Position numbers and translations under genes: made by a program | In this document: in pieces, positions 18,065-26,220 of the stretch | Layout: every line of letters starts with the position of its first letter | Position numbering within the stretch: position 1 is the stretch's first letter | Assembly: GCF_044389085.1 (NCBI RefSeq) | Contig: NZ_JBIRXP010000003.1 | Coordinates: 496,001-560,000, forward strand | DNA: 64,000 bases | Direction: 5' to 3' | Source of the DNA: Isoptericola sp044389085 | Lineage (GTDB): Bacteria; Actinomycetota; Actinomycetes; Actinomycetales; Cellulomonadaceae | Notes under the pieces: generated by a model | The model's input: the letters and a program-made list of their open reading frames with translations, nothing else | Database searches by the model: none | Told to the model about the DNA's origin: nothing

Positions 18065-19219
18065 TCAGCTGGTGACAGGGCTGAGGTTCAGGCGCATCCC
18101 CGCGAGGCCGCGCGACCGGCCCGCCAGGGTGCCTGCGACGTCGCGCAGCACCCGCGCGCCCGCGGAGTCGGGGTCGGAGAGCACGACCGGCGTGCCGTCG
18201 TCGCCCGCCGCGCGCACGGCGACGTCGAGCGGCACCTGGCCGAGCAGCGGCACCTGCGTGCCGAGGGTGGCGCCCAGCCGGTCCGCGACGCGCTGCCCGC
18301 CGCCGGACCCGAACACCTCCAGCCGGGACCCGTCCGGCTGCTCCAGCCACGACATGTTCTCCACCACGCCGACCACGCCCTGCGAGGTCTGGGTGGCGAT
18401 CGACCCGGCGCGCTCGGCGACCTCCGCGGCGGCGGCCTGCGGCGTCGTCACGACGACGATCTCGCTGCCCGGCAGGAGCTGCGCCACGGAGATGGCGATG
18501 TCGCCGGTGCCGGGCGGCAGGTCGAGGAGCAGCACGTCCAGGTCGCCCCAGAACACGTCCGCGAGGAACTGCTCCAGGGCGCGGTGCAGCATCGGCCCGC
18601 GCCACACGACCGGCTGCCCCTCGGGCACGAACATGCCGATCGACACGACCTTCACGCCGTGCTCGATCGGGGGCAGCAGCATCGAGTCCACGCGGGTGGG
18701 CTGGCGGTCCACGCCGAGCATGCGGGGGATCGAGAAGCCGTAGATGTCCGCGTCCACGACGCCGACGTTCAGCCCGTCGGCCGCCATCGCGGCCGCGAGG
18801 TTGGCCGTCACGCTCGACTTGCCCACGCCGCCCTTGCCCGACGCGATCGCGTACACCTTGGTCAGCGAGCCGGGCTGGGCGAACGGGATCACCGGGTCGC
18901 CGGCACCGCCGCGCAGCTGCGAGCGCAGGGACTGCCGCTGCTCCGGGGTCATGACGCCCAGCTGCACGTCCACGCCGGTGACGTCGTCGAGCGCCTCCAC
19001 GGCGGCGGTGACGTCGCGCACCAGCGTGCCCTTCATGGGGCAGCCGGCCACCGTGAGGTCCACGCCCACCGTGACCCGGCCGCCGTCGTGCACGTCCACC
19101 GAGCGCACCATGCCCAGGTCGGTGATGGGCCGCCTGATCTCCGGGTCGACCACCGACGTCAGGGCGGTGCGGACGCGGTCGCTCAGCGGTACGGGGCCGT
19201 CGGGGGAGCCGGAGGTCAT
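18065..19219 (-). CDS. mrp: Mrp/NBP35-family P-loop protein (Fe-S carrier type)
   Basis: 384-residue protein with an N-terminal DUF59/MIP18 domain (residues about 10-95, containing GCPMKG) and a C-terminal ParA-like ATPase (deviant Walker A ASGKGGVGKSSVTANLA near residue 125, DADIYGFSIPRMLG near 152, LPPGTGDIAI near 240). Such proteins help deliver iron-sulfur clusters. The CxxC pair found after ENMS in E. coli Mrp is absent; the segment reads ENMSWLEQPDGSRLEVFG. The mRNA is probably leaderless: TAGGAT (19226-19231 on the opposite strand) ends 6 nt before the ATG. Confidence 0.9.
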   Translation of the reverse strand: MTSGSPDGPVPLSDRVRTALTSVVDPEIRRPITDLGMVRSVDVHDGGRVTVGVDLTVAGCPMKGTLVRDVTAAVEALDDVTGVDVQLGVMTPEQRQSLRSQLRGGAGDPVIPFAQPGSLTKVYAIASGKGGVGKSSVTANLAAAMAADGLNVGVVDADIYGFSIPRMLGVDRQPTRVDSMLLPPIEHGVKVVSIGMFVPEGQPVVWRGPMLHRALEQFLADVFWGDLDVLLLDLPPGTGDIAISVAQLLPGSEIVVVTTPQAAAAEVAERAGSIATQTSQGVVGVVENMSWLEQPDGSRLEVFGSGGGQRVADRLGATLGTQVPLLGQVPLDVAVRAAGDDGTPVVLSDPDSAGARVLRDVAGTLAGRSRGLAGMRLNLSPVTS

Positions 19220-19265
19220 GCCTCGATCCTAGGTCCGCCCGGCGGCGGCGCCGGTGCGTCGTGGG

Positions 19266-19856
19266 TCACGGCCGGGCGCCCCGGCCGGACAGCGCGGCCG
19301 AGACCCGGCGGGCCAGCGCGGGCACGTCCACCGGTGCGATGGTGTCCTGCCGCACGACCGGGCCGAGCCCGAGCGGCGCGGCCCCGGCGGCCCACGCCGC
19401 CCACTCGGCCGTCATGTCCCTGTCGTCGGCGTGCACGGGGTGCCGGCGGCCGGCGCGGGCCGCGTGGCGCCGTCGGGCGACCTCGAGCGGCACGTCGCAC
19501 CAGACCTCGACGACGGCGTCCGCGCCCGCGGTCGCGAGCCCGCGCAGCGCGTGGTCGAGGTCGCGGGGCCGGAACCACCACGACTCGACGACGACGCGCG
19601 ACACGGGGGCCGCGGCCAGGCGCCACACCGCCTCCATCGCCACGGCGCCGACCGTGTCGGTCCCGACCAGGGTCGGTGCGCCCGGCCCGACGGCGTCCGC
19701 CAGGGCCTCCTTGACGCTGTCCTTGCCCAGCGACGGGGCGTCCAGGCGGGCCGCGAGCGGGCCGGCCAGCGTCGTCTTGCCCGCCCCGGGAAGCCCGTTG
19801 ACCAGCACCACCTGCCGTGCCACGCCCACCGCCCGCTCGTCACCGGATCCGTCCAC
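19266..19856 (-). CDS. P-loop kinase of unknown substrate
   Basis: 196-residue protein beginning with a nucleotide-binding segment, VVLVNGLPGAGKTTLAGPLA (Walker A near residue 20), followed by LGKDSVKEALAD, VVVESWWFRP and an RRRHAARAG Arg-rich lid-like stretch, the layout of small AAA/adenylate-kinase-like kinases that phosphorylate metabolites or antibiotics. Substrate unknown. The start is uncertain: GTG at 19854-19856 is given, but a -10-like TAGTCT lies only 3 nt upstream and an internal GTG closer to the P-loop is possible. Divergent from the TIGR03083 gene. Confidence 0.75.
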   Translation of the reverse strand: MDGSGDERAVGVARQVVLVNGLPGAGKTTLAGPLAARLDAPSLGKDSVKEALADAVGPGAPTLVGTDTVGAVAMEAVWRLAAAPVSRVVVESWWFRPRDLDHALRGLATAGADAVVEVWCDVPLEVARRRHAARAGRRHPVHADDRDMTAEWAAWAAGAAPLGLGPVVRQDTIAPVDVPALARRVSAALSGRGARP

Positions 19857-19930
19857 GGGAGACTAACGTCCCCACCCCGGCGCCGTCCGGGCGCCGCGCG
19901 GTCGGCCCTGCCCGCGGCTACGTTGACCGC

Positions 19931-20728
19931 ATGGACGCCCTGGCCTCGCTGGCCCGAGACTCGGCACTGCTCGTGACGGCCGTCGAGGCCGCGCCCACCG
20001 GCGCCGAGGTGCCCGCGTGCCCGGGGTGGACCGCCGCCGACCTGGCCCACCACGTGGCGCTGGTGCAGTCGTTCTGGGCGTCCGTGGTGGGGCGCGAGCC
20101 GGGCTCCGGGCGTCCGGGCGGCGACGTCGTCCCGCTCGAGCGGCCCGCGGACGACGCCCTGCTCGCCGGTCTCCTGCGCGACGCCACGGCGCGGCTCGTC
20201 ACCGCGCTCGCGGGTCGTGACCCCCTCGAGCCCTGCTGGTCGTGGCACCCCGAGGGGCGCTCCGTGGGGTGGGTGACCCGGCGACAGCAGCACGAGGCGC
20301 TCGTCCACCGCGTCGACGCCGAGCGGACGGCGGGCCAGGGCGTCACACCCCTGGACCCCGACATCGCGGCCGACGGCGTGGACGAGGTGCTCGACGTCCT
20401 CCTCGGCGGTCACCCCGCATGGACGACGTTCGCCCCGGACGGCGGCACCGTCGCCGTCGTGGTGGACGCCCCGGGCGAGGCGCCGCACCGTTGGGACGTG
20501 GGGCTCGGGCGGGTGCGCGGCACCGGCCCGGGGTCGGGCCGGTACTACGACGTGCCCGGCGGGCTGCTGGTCGACGACGGCGGCGAGCCGGACGCCGTCG
20601 TCGCCGGCGCCGCCGCCGACCTCGACCTGTGGTTGTGGGGACGGTCCGGGCGCCAGGAGCTGCGCGTGACCGGCGCGACGGGCGCGGCCGACGCGCTGCG
20701 GGCGGCCGCCGTCGGCGCCATGCAGTGA
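19931..20728 (+). CDS. TIGR03083/maleylpyruvate isomerase-type (DinB-like) protein
   Basis: 265-residue member of the actinobacterial TIGR03083 family with an N-terminal DinB/MDMPI four-helix domain (VPACPGWTAADLAHHVALVQ near residue 25; second His region RQQHEALVHRVDAERTAG near residue 120) and a C-terminal MDMPI domain. Characterised relatives use mycothiol or a bound metal. Start ATG at 19931 is set by TACGTT (19919-19924) ending exactly 6 nt before it, indicating a leaderless transcript. Specific substrate unknown. Confidence 0.82.
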   Translation: MDALASLARDSALLVTAVEAAPTGAEVPACPGWTAADLAHHVALVQSFWASVVGREPGSGRPGGDVVPLERPADDALLAGLLRDATARLVTALAGRDPLEPCWSWHPEGRSVGWVTRRQQHEALVHRVDAERTAGQGVTPLDPDIAADGVDEVLDVLLGGHPAWTTFAPDGGTVAVVVDAPGEAPHRWDVGLGRVRGTGPGSGRYYDVPGGLLVDDGGEPDAVVAGAAADLDLWLWGRSGRQELRVTGATGAADALRAAAVGAMQ

Positions 20729-20741
20729 CCGCGGTCCCGGC

Positions 20742-21245
20742 TCACGGCGCCGCGTCGCGACTGCGCCCCGAGTCCTTCTCGTCCAGCTCCTCCAGGAGGT
20801 TGCGGATCTCCGACCGGACGAAGTCGCGCGTGGCGACCTCGCCCAGCGCGATGCGCAGCGCCGCCATCTCCCTCGCCAGGTACTCCGTGTCGGCGAGGTT
20901 GCGCTCCGCGCGCTGGCGGTCCTGCTCGGCCGTGACACGGTCGCGGTCGTCCTGCCGGTTCTGCGCGAGCAGGATGAGCGGCGCGGCGTAGCTCGCCTGC
21001 AGCGACAGCATGAGGGTCAGTGCGGTGAAGCCGTTCGACGCGCTGTCGAACCGCAGCGACTCCGGGCCCCACGAGTTCCATGCCAGCCACAGCGCGCAGA
21101 ACACCGTCAGGTAGATGAGGAAGCGCGGCGTGCCGAGGAAGCGGGCGATCGCCTCCGTCGCCCTGCCCACCGCGTCCTGGTCCATCTGCGGGCGCGGGAT
21201 GAGGGTGCGGCGGGACTCCTTCGGCTGGTCGAGGCGGTCAGCCAC
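20742..21245 (-). CDS. DUF1003 family membrane protein
   Basis: 167-residue protein with two transmembrane helices (LIYLTVFCALWLAWNSWGPE near residue 43 and the LMLSLQASYAAPLILLAQNR segment near 77) and a charged helical C-terminus. These features define DUF1003. Its GTG start lies inside the last codons of the MgtE-like gene (8-bp overlap), so the two are co-translated; DUF1003 proteins are frequently paired with MgtE N-domain/CBS proteins in actinobacteria. Function unknown, possibly magnesium related. Confidence 0.88.
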   Translation of the reverse strand: MADRLDQPKESRRTLIPRPQMDQDAVGRATEAIARFLGTPRFLIYLTVFCALWLAWNSWGPESLRFDSASNGFTALTLMLSLQASYAAPLILLAQNRQDDRDRVTAEQDRQRAERNLADTEYLAREMAALRIALGEVATRDFVRSEIRNLLEELDEKDSGRSRDAAP

Positions 21246-22509
21246 GCGGCACCTCCTCCAGGTTCTCGTCGATGTGCTCGCGCCAGTCGTCCGGGAGGAT
21301 GTGGTCGAGCACGTCGTCGACGGAGACCGCGCCCAGCAGCCGCTTCTCGGAGTCGAGGACGGGCAGCGCGAGCAGGTCGTAGGCCGCCAGCAGGCGGGTC
21401 ACCCGGCCCACCGGGGCGTCCGGCGTCAGCCACTCCGTGTCCGTGTCCAGCACCGACCCGACCGACGCGTGCGGGGGCTCGCGCAGCAGCCGCTGGAAGT
21501 GCGCGACGCCGAGGAACCGGCCGGTCGGGGTCTCCAGCGGCGGGCGCACCACGAACACCATCGAGGCCAGCGCGGGCGGCAGGTCCTGCTTGCGGATCTG
21601 CGCCAGCGCCGTCGCGATCGTCGTCTCCGGGCCGAGGATGACGGGCTCGGTGGTCATGAGGCCGCCCGCCGTGTCCTCGTCGTAGGACAGCAGGCGGCGC
21701 ACGTCCTTCGCCTCCTCCGGCTCCATGAGCTCCAGGAGGCGGGTCGCCTGCTCGTCGGGCAGCTCGTTGAGCAGGTCGGCGGCGTCGTCCGGCTGCATGG
21801 CCTCCAGGACGTCGGCCGCACGGCCGGAGTCCAGGCGGGACACGATCGCGACCTGGTCGTCCTCCGGCAGCTCCTCGAGCACGTCGGCCAGGCGCTCGTC
21901 GTCGAGGGCGCTCGCCACCTCGAGGCGCCGGATGTCGCCCAGCTCGTGCAGCACGTCCGCCAGGTCCGCGGGCCGGAGATCCTCGTACGCCTCCAGCAGC
22001 TTGGTGGCGCCCTGCTCCTCAGTGGAACCGGCGAGCCCCGTGACGGCGTCGACCGGCACGACGAGCGTCTCGCCGCGCCGGCGCAGCGACAGGCCCTTGC
22101 TCGCCTGCCGACGGCGCACGAAGAGCTGGTCCACCAGCCAGTCGCCCGTGCGCTGGCGCGTGATCGACAGGTCCTCGACCGTGGCCTCGCCCGACCCGTC
22201 CGTGAACCGCACGGTGCGGTCCAGCAGCTCGCCCAGCACGAGGGACTCCATCGCGCGCTGCTCGAACCGGCGCATGTTGAGCAGGCCGGTCGAGATCACC
22301 TGGCCCGCGTCGATCGCGGTGACCCGCGTCAGCGGGAGGAAGACACGTCGCCGGCCGGGCACCTCGACGACCAGGCCGACGGCGCGGGGCGCGCCCTTGG
22401 CACGGACCAGCACGACGGCGTCGCGCACGCGCCCCACCTCGTCACCGATCGGGTCGAAGACCTGGGTGCCGGCGAGCCGTGCCACGAAGACCCTGGTTGC
22501 CGCGCTCAC
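21238..22509 (-). CDS. MgtE N-domain/CBS protein without transmembrane channel
   Basis: 423-residue cytoplasmic protein. Residues about 8-160 hold two PRC-barrel-like regions (DPIGDEVGRVRDAVVLV), 165-290 an MgtE intracellular N domain (repeated LEELPEDDQVAIVSRLD-type helices, NELPDEQATRLLELMEPEEA), and 290-410 a CBS pair (DTAGGLMTTEPVIL, LLAAYDLLALPVLDSEKRLL). The five-helix Mg2+ channel of true MgtE is missing; the protein ends soon after the second CBS. It may sense Mg2+ or nucleotide for the co-encoded DUF1003 membrane protein; that is inference. The mRNA is probably leaderless: TAGGCT (22517-22522, opposite strand) ends 7 nt before GTG. Confidence 0.85.
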   Translation of the reverse strand: MSAATRVFVARLAGTQVFDPIGDEVGRVRDAVVLVRAKGAPRAVGLVVEVPGRRRVFLPLTRVTAIDAGQVISTGLLNMRRFEQRAMESLVLGELLDRTVRFTDGSGEATVEDLSITRQRTGDWLVDQLFVRRRQASKGLSLRRRGETLVVPVDAVTGLAGSTEEQGATKLLEAYEDLRPADLADVLHELGDIRRLEVASALDDERLADVLEELPEDDQVAIVSRLDSGRAADVLEAMQPDDAADLLNELPDEQATRLLELMEPEEAKDVRRLLSYDEDTAGGLMTTEPVILGPETTIATALAQIRKQDLPPALASMVFVVRPPLETPTGRFLGVAHFQRLLREPPHASVGSVLDTDTEWLTPDAPVGRVTRLLAAYDLLALPVLDSEKRLLGAVSVDDVLDHILPDDWREHIDENLEEVPRG

Positions 22510-22610
22510 GTCGGTCAGCCTACGCGGGGCGGCCCCGTCGGTCCTGGTAGGAGGCGCGGGGCGCCGGTGGCCTGGTGGTGTCAGGGGCGCGGCTGGGCCA
22601 GACTGGGCCC

Positions 22611-23432
22611 ATGAGCTTCAGCCGCCCGAACGCCGTGCCACGCGTCCCGACCCTCCCGGCGGGCGACGAGGTCGCCGCGTACGACACGTACCTCGAGGCC
22701 CAGCAGGCCGTCGACTACCTGTCGGACCACAAGTTCGCCGTCGAGCACGTCACCATCGTCGGCACCGACCTGCGCATGGTCGAGCGGGTGACCGGGCGGC
22801 TGACCTACGGGCGTGTGGCGCTCGCCGGCGCGCTGTCGGGCGCCTGGTTCGGGTTCTTCGTGGGCCTGCTGCTCAGCCTGTTCGGCGGTGCGCAGGCGGG
22901 CGGGGTGCTGCTGGTCGGCATCGGCCTCGGCGCCGGCTTCGGCCTGCTGTTCTCCGTGCTGTCCTACGCGCTCACCGGCGGGCGTCGTGACTTCACGTCG
23001 TCGTCGCAGATCGTCGCGTCCACCTACGCCATCCTCTGCGCGGCGGAGCAGGCGGGCGAGGCCCGCTCGATGCTGATGCAGTCGCCCGGCGGGCTGGGCA
23101 AGGCGCGCCGGGGAGCCGGCGCGGCGCCGACCCCGCCGGTCGGCGCCCCCGCCGTCGGGTCCCCGGTCGCCGGCGGCCCGGCCGCCCCCGCGGCCCCCGC
23201 CGCGCCGCGCACGCCCGACCCGCGCTGGACCACCCCCAGCGGCGCGCCGCGGTACGGCGCGATGCGGCCCGCGCAGGAGCAGGCTCCTGCGCCGGAGGGC
23301 ACCCCGACGCCGGAGCCGCAGAGCCCTCAGCCGGGCACCCACCAGCCTGAGCCTCGGCAGCCGCAGGAGGGCGACCCCGAGCAGCCGAAGGCGCCGGAGC
23401 ACGACGACCCGTACCGTCCGCCGCAGCCCTGA
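22611..23432 (+). CDS. General stress protein 17M-like membrane protein
   Basis: 273-residue protein. An N-terminal ferredoxin-like GSP17M domain (VAAYDTYLEAQQAVDYLSDH near residue 20) is followed by two transmembrane segments (LAGALSGAWFGFFVGLLLSL and VGIGLGAGFGLLFSVLSYAL) and a long Pro/Ala/Glu-rich disordered tail from about residue 165. The function is unknown, and the stress role is a family label. The ATG at 22611 is supported by CAGACT (22599-22604) 6 nt upstream. Confidence 0.8.
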   Translation: MSFSRPNAVPRVPTLPAGDEVAAYDTYLEAQQAVDYLSDHKFAVEHVTIVGTDLRMVERVTGRLTYGRVALAGALSGAWFGFFVGLLLSLFGGAQAGGVLLVGIGLGAGFGLLFSVLSYALTGGRRDFTSSSQIVASTYAILCAAEQAGEARSMLMQSPGGLGKARRGAGAAPTPPVGAPAVGSPVAGGPAAPAAPAAPRTPDPRWTTPSGAPRYGAMRPAQEQAPAPEGTPTPEPQSPQPGTHQPEPRQPQEGDPEQPKAPEHDDPYRPPQP

Positions 23433-23450
23433 ATCGCCCTGCCCAGATCA

Positions 23451-23514
23451 GTTCGGCAGCCCTGTGATCTGGTCGACACGTCGGCCTGCCGAGGAGATCA
23501 AGGCCATGCCGAAC
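23451..23514. terminator. Imperfect hairpin, GTTCGGCA family copy 1
   Basis: Outer arms GTTCGGCA (23451-23458) and TGCCGAAC (23507-23514), inner arms TGATCT and AGATCA, and a central TCGGC/GCCGA pair. It lies between convergent stops at 23432 and 23525. The outer 8-mers and the inner GATCT/AGATC recur in the hairpin at 24531-24604. Confidence 0.65.
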
Positions 23515-23524
23515 AGAACCGCGC

Positions 23525-24475
23525 TCACGGCGGTGGCGGCAGCAGGGGGTGCTGCCGGAGCGTCCGTCGGAGCTGCTCCGGAAAGCGTGCGGTCAGTGCT
23601 CGCGTGACCTCACCGAGGCGGGAGCTGCCGACGGCGGTCACCCGCACGGGGTTGATGCCGGTCGCACGGATGGCATCAAAGCGCTCCTTCTCCCGCAGCA
23701 GCTCCTGGGCGGCGTGGTGACCGGGCCGCACGCCGTCGTCGCGGTACTTCACCAGCCCGTCGAACTCCGCGTACACGGACCAGTCCGGCCAGCCGAGGTC
23801 GCAGTGGAAGACGCCGCGTGCGGTGGTGATCGGCGCCTGGGTGATCGGCCGGGGCAGGCCGGATCGCAGCGCCACGTACCGGAGCCAGGTCTCCCAGGCG
23901 GAGTCGGCGCCGGCGTCCGCATGGTCCAGGACCCACCTCGCCCGGCGCGTGCCGTTGCGCCGGCGCGTGACCTCGAGCGCGGCACGGCACTCATCGAGGT
24001 CGACGCCCCGTGCCAGGGCGTGGTCGGCGATCACCAGGCCTTCGAGGGGATGCATCGACCGGGCACAGTCCGCCACCGTGCGTGAGACGGTCGTGACGGG
24101 CAGGCCGCCCTGGTCCACGCGGTGTGCGGAGGGCACCGTGCCCAGGTGCCGCGCGAGGTCCGCAGCCGCGCCCCCTGACCGGCGGTACGCCTGCACGACG
24201 TGCGTCACGGCGGGGACGCGCCACAGCCGGAGACCGTGGAGCATCGCAGCAGTCTCGTGGCTGAAGACGTGGTCCGCGTCGAGCTGGCGGTGCGCGGCCG
24301 CGGCGAGCGCCCGGGCACGCCGTCGTGCCGTCTGGGACCGGTGCTCGTCGCGGCGCTTCTCGACCGTCCGGTAGGCGCCGCGACGCAGCCGCTCGAGCTC
24401 ACCGCCGCGCCGCGCCTGATCCAGCACGTGGCGCTGGAGCTCGCCTGCGAGAATCACCGGCTCGTCGTCGATCAT
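23525..24475 (-). CDS. AbiEi-like/DUF559-type protein
   Basis: 316-residue protein with an N-terminal winged-helix-like region (GELERLRRGAYRTVEKRRDE near residue 25), the HVFSHETAAMLHGL segment typical of AbiEi-antitoxin-like actinobacterial proteins, and a C-terminal restriction-endonuclease-like DUF559 fold (FHCDLGWPDWSVYAEFDGLV with E-F-D, then KYRDDG and a late EKERFDAIRATG helix). No partner AbiEii-type toxin is adjacent, so a toxin-antitoxin role is unsupported. ATG at 24475 is chosen; GTG at 24481 is two codons upstream. It is bracketed by two hairpins of one sequence family. Confidence 0.75.
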   Translation of the reverse strand: MIDDEPVILAGELQRHVLDQARRGGELERLRRGAYRTVEKRRDEHRSQTARRRARALAAAAHRQLDADHVFSHETAAMLHGLRLWRVPAVTHVVQAYRRSGGAAADLARHLGTVPSAHRVDQGGLPVTTVSRTVADCARSMHPLEGLVIADHALARGVDLDECRAALEVTRRRNGTRRARWVLDHADAGADSAWETWLRYVALRSGLPRPITQAPITTARGVFHCDLGWPDWSVYAEFDGLVKYRDDGVRPGHHAAQELLREKERFDAIRATGINPVRVTAVGSSRLGEVTRALTARFPEQLRRTLRQHPLLPPPP

Positions 24476-24530
24476 GCGCACGAGCGTGCCGCAACTCCCC
24501 GCCTTCCGGCGGCGGCCTGTGGACGGGCGC

Positions 24531-24604
24531 CGTCTGTTCGGCAGCAGGTGGATCTCTTCGGCATGCTCACGTGCCGAAGAGATCCACCCGGTGCCGAACG
24601 GACG
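24531..24604. terminator. 33-nt-arm hairpin, GTTCGGCA family copy 2 (pepP terminator)
   Basis: Arms 24531-24563 and 24572-24604 pair with only four mismatched positions around an 8-nt loop; inner 16 bp are perfect (from GTGGATCTCTTCGGCA). It begins 7 nt beyond the pepP stop and precedes the AbiEi-like gene, so it should terminate pepP transcription. Confidence 0.8.
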
Positions 24605-24611
24605 AGGGGGA

Positions 24612-26165
24612 TCAGCCGCGCAGGCGGGCCATCCAGGCCTCGACGTCCTCGGGGCGGCGGGGGAGGGCGGCGGAGAGGTTCTCGTTGCCGTCGGCGGTGA
24701 CGAGGACGTCGTCCTCGATGCGCACGCCGATGCCCCGGTACTCCTCGGGCACCGCGAGGTCGTCGGCCTTGAAGTACAGCCCCGGCTCGATGGTGAAGAC
24801 CATGCCGGGCTCGAGCACGCCGTCCAGGTAGAGCTCGCGCCGCGCCTGGGCGCAGTCGTGCACGTCGAGGCCGAGGTGGTGGCTGGTGCCGTGCACCATC
24901 CAGCGGCGGTGCTGCTGGCCCTCGGGGGAGAGGGAGACCTCCGCCGTCACGCCGTCGGGCAGCAGGCCCCACTCCTCGAGGCGGGCCGCGATGACCTCCA
25001 TGGCGGCGGCGTGGATGTCGCGGAACTTCGTCCCCGGCTTCGCGACGGCGAACGCGGCGTCGGCGGCGTCGAGCACCGCGGTGTAGATGCGGCGCTGCAC
25101 GTCGGTGAACTCGCCGTCCACGGGCAGGGTGCGGGTGATGTCCGCGGTGTAGAGGGAGTCGACCTCGACGCCGGCGTCCAGCAGCACGAGCTCGCCCGAG
25201 CGCACGACGCCGTCGTTGGTGATCCAGTGCAGCGTGGTGGCGTGCTCGCCGGCGGCGGCGATGGTCTCGTAGCCGACGGTGTTGCCCTCGAGGCGGGCGT
25301 GCGCGTCGAACGTCGTCTCGATGACGCGCTCGCCGCGGCGGTGCGCGACGGCGCGGGGCAGCGCCGGCACGACCTGCTCGAAGCCCTCGACGGTGCGGGC
25401 CACGGCCTCGCGCAGGTGCTCCAGCTCGAGCGCGTCCTTGACGAGGCGGATCTCGGACGTCGCCTCGACGAGCTCCGCGTCGTCGGCCTCGGACTCGACG
25501 CCGGCCTCCTCGCGGATGGCCTCGACGAGCGTCTCGACGGTCTCGTCCGCGCCGGTCACGACCAGCACGCGCACGCCGTCGACGCCGACGTCCTTGGCGA
25601 GCGCGTCGCGCAGCTCGTCCACGTGGCGGGCCTCGACGCCCGTCAGCGTCGTGACGTCGTCGAGCGACGGCCGTGCGCCCACCCAGAACTCGCCGTAGCG
25701 GGCGTCGGCGTAGAACTCCTCGGTGTCGCGCGCCGCGAGGGGCCGCACGTACAGCACGGCGTGGTGGTGCGTGCCGTTGCCGTTCCCGTCGGGGTCGCCC
25801 TCGCCGTCGGCCACGGGGTGCAGCACGAGCACGGCGTCGGGCTCCTGGTCCGTGCCGAGCCCGGTGAGGTGCGCGAACGCGGAGTGCGGACGGAACCGGT
25901 AGTCGGTGTCGTTCGAGCGCACCTTGAGCGGGCCGGCGGGGACCACCAGCCGCGCGCCGGGGAACCGGGCGGACAGCTTCGCACGGCGCTCGGCGGTGTA
26001 CGGCACGGCCTCGCCGGGCTCGACGTCGAGGTCGGCGCGCTCGCCCCACTGCGAGGTGATGAACGCCTTGAACGCCTCCGAGACGGGGCGCTGGGAACGG
26101 TTGCTGCCGCGGTCCTCCGAGCGGGGAGCGGGCGCGGTCTCGTCGACGGGGGTGGTGTCGGTCAT
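24612..26165 (-). CDS. pepP: Xaa-Pro aminopeptidase (M24B)
   Basis: 517-residue dinuclear metallopeptidase removing the N-terminal residue before proline. An N-terminal AMP_N domain (residues about 55-190, with GARLVVPAGPLKVRSNDTDY) precedes the pita-bread catalytic domain. Metal ligand segments: LVLLDAGVEVDSLYTADITR (two Asp), GTSHHLGLDVHDCAQ (His), MVFTIEPGLYF (Glu) and VRIEDDVLVTADGNENLS (Glu). ATG preceded by GGGGAG. A 24.5-kb hairpin lies just after the stop. Confidence 0.95.
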   Translation of the reverse strand: MTDTTPVDETAPAPRSEDRGSNRSQRPVSEAFKAFITSQWGERADLDVEPGEAVPYTAERRAKLSARFPGARLVVPAGPLKVRSNDTDYRFRPHSAFAHLTGLGTDQEPDAVLVLHPVADGEGDPDGNGNGTHHHAVLYVRPLAARDTEEFYADARYGEFWVGARPSLDDVTTLTGVEARHVDELRDALAKDVGVDGVRVLVVTGADETVETLVEAIREEAGVESEADDAELVEATSEIRLVKDALELEHLREAVARTVEGFEQVVPALPRAVAHRRGERVIETTFDAHARLEGNTVGYETIAAAGEHATTLHWITNDGVVRSGELVLLDAGVEVDSLYTADITRTLPVDGEFTDVQRRIYTAVLDAADAAFAVAKPGTKFRDIHAAAMEVIAARLEEWGLLPDGVTAEVSLSPEGQQHRRWMVHGTSHHLGLDVHDCAQARRELYLDGVLEPGMVFTIEPGLYFKADDLAVPEEYRGIGVRIEDDVLVTADGNENLSAALPRRPEDVEAWMARLRG

Positions 26166-26220
26166 GCTCCCCAGTGTCCCACCGCTCGACGGGCCACCGG
26201 CCGGGCCCCCGGACGACGCG

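Noticed and set aside
23525..24475. Toxin-antitoxin (AbiE) system
   Set aside because: Only the AbiEi-like protein is present; no AbiEii nucleotidyltransferase is adjacent on either side.
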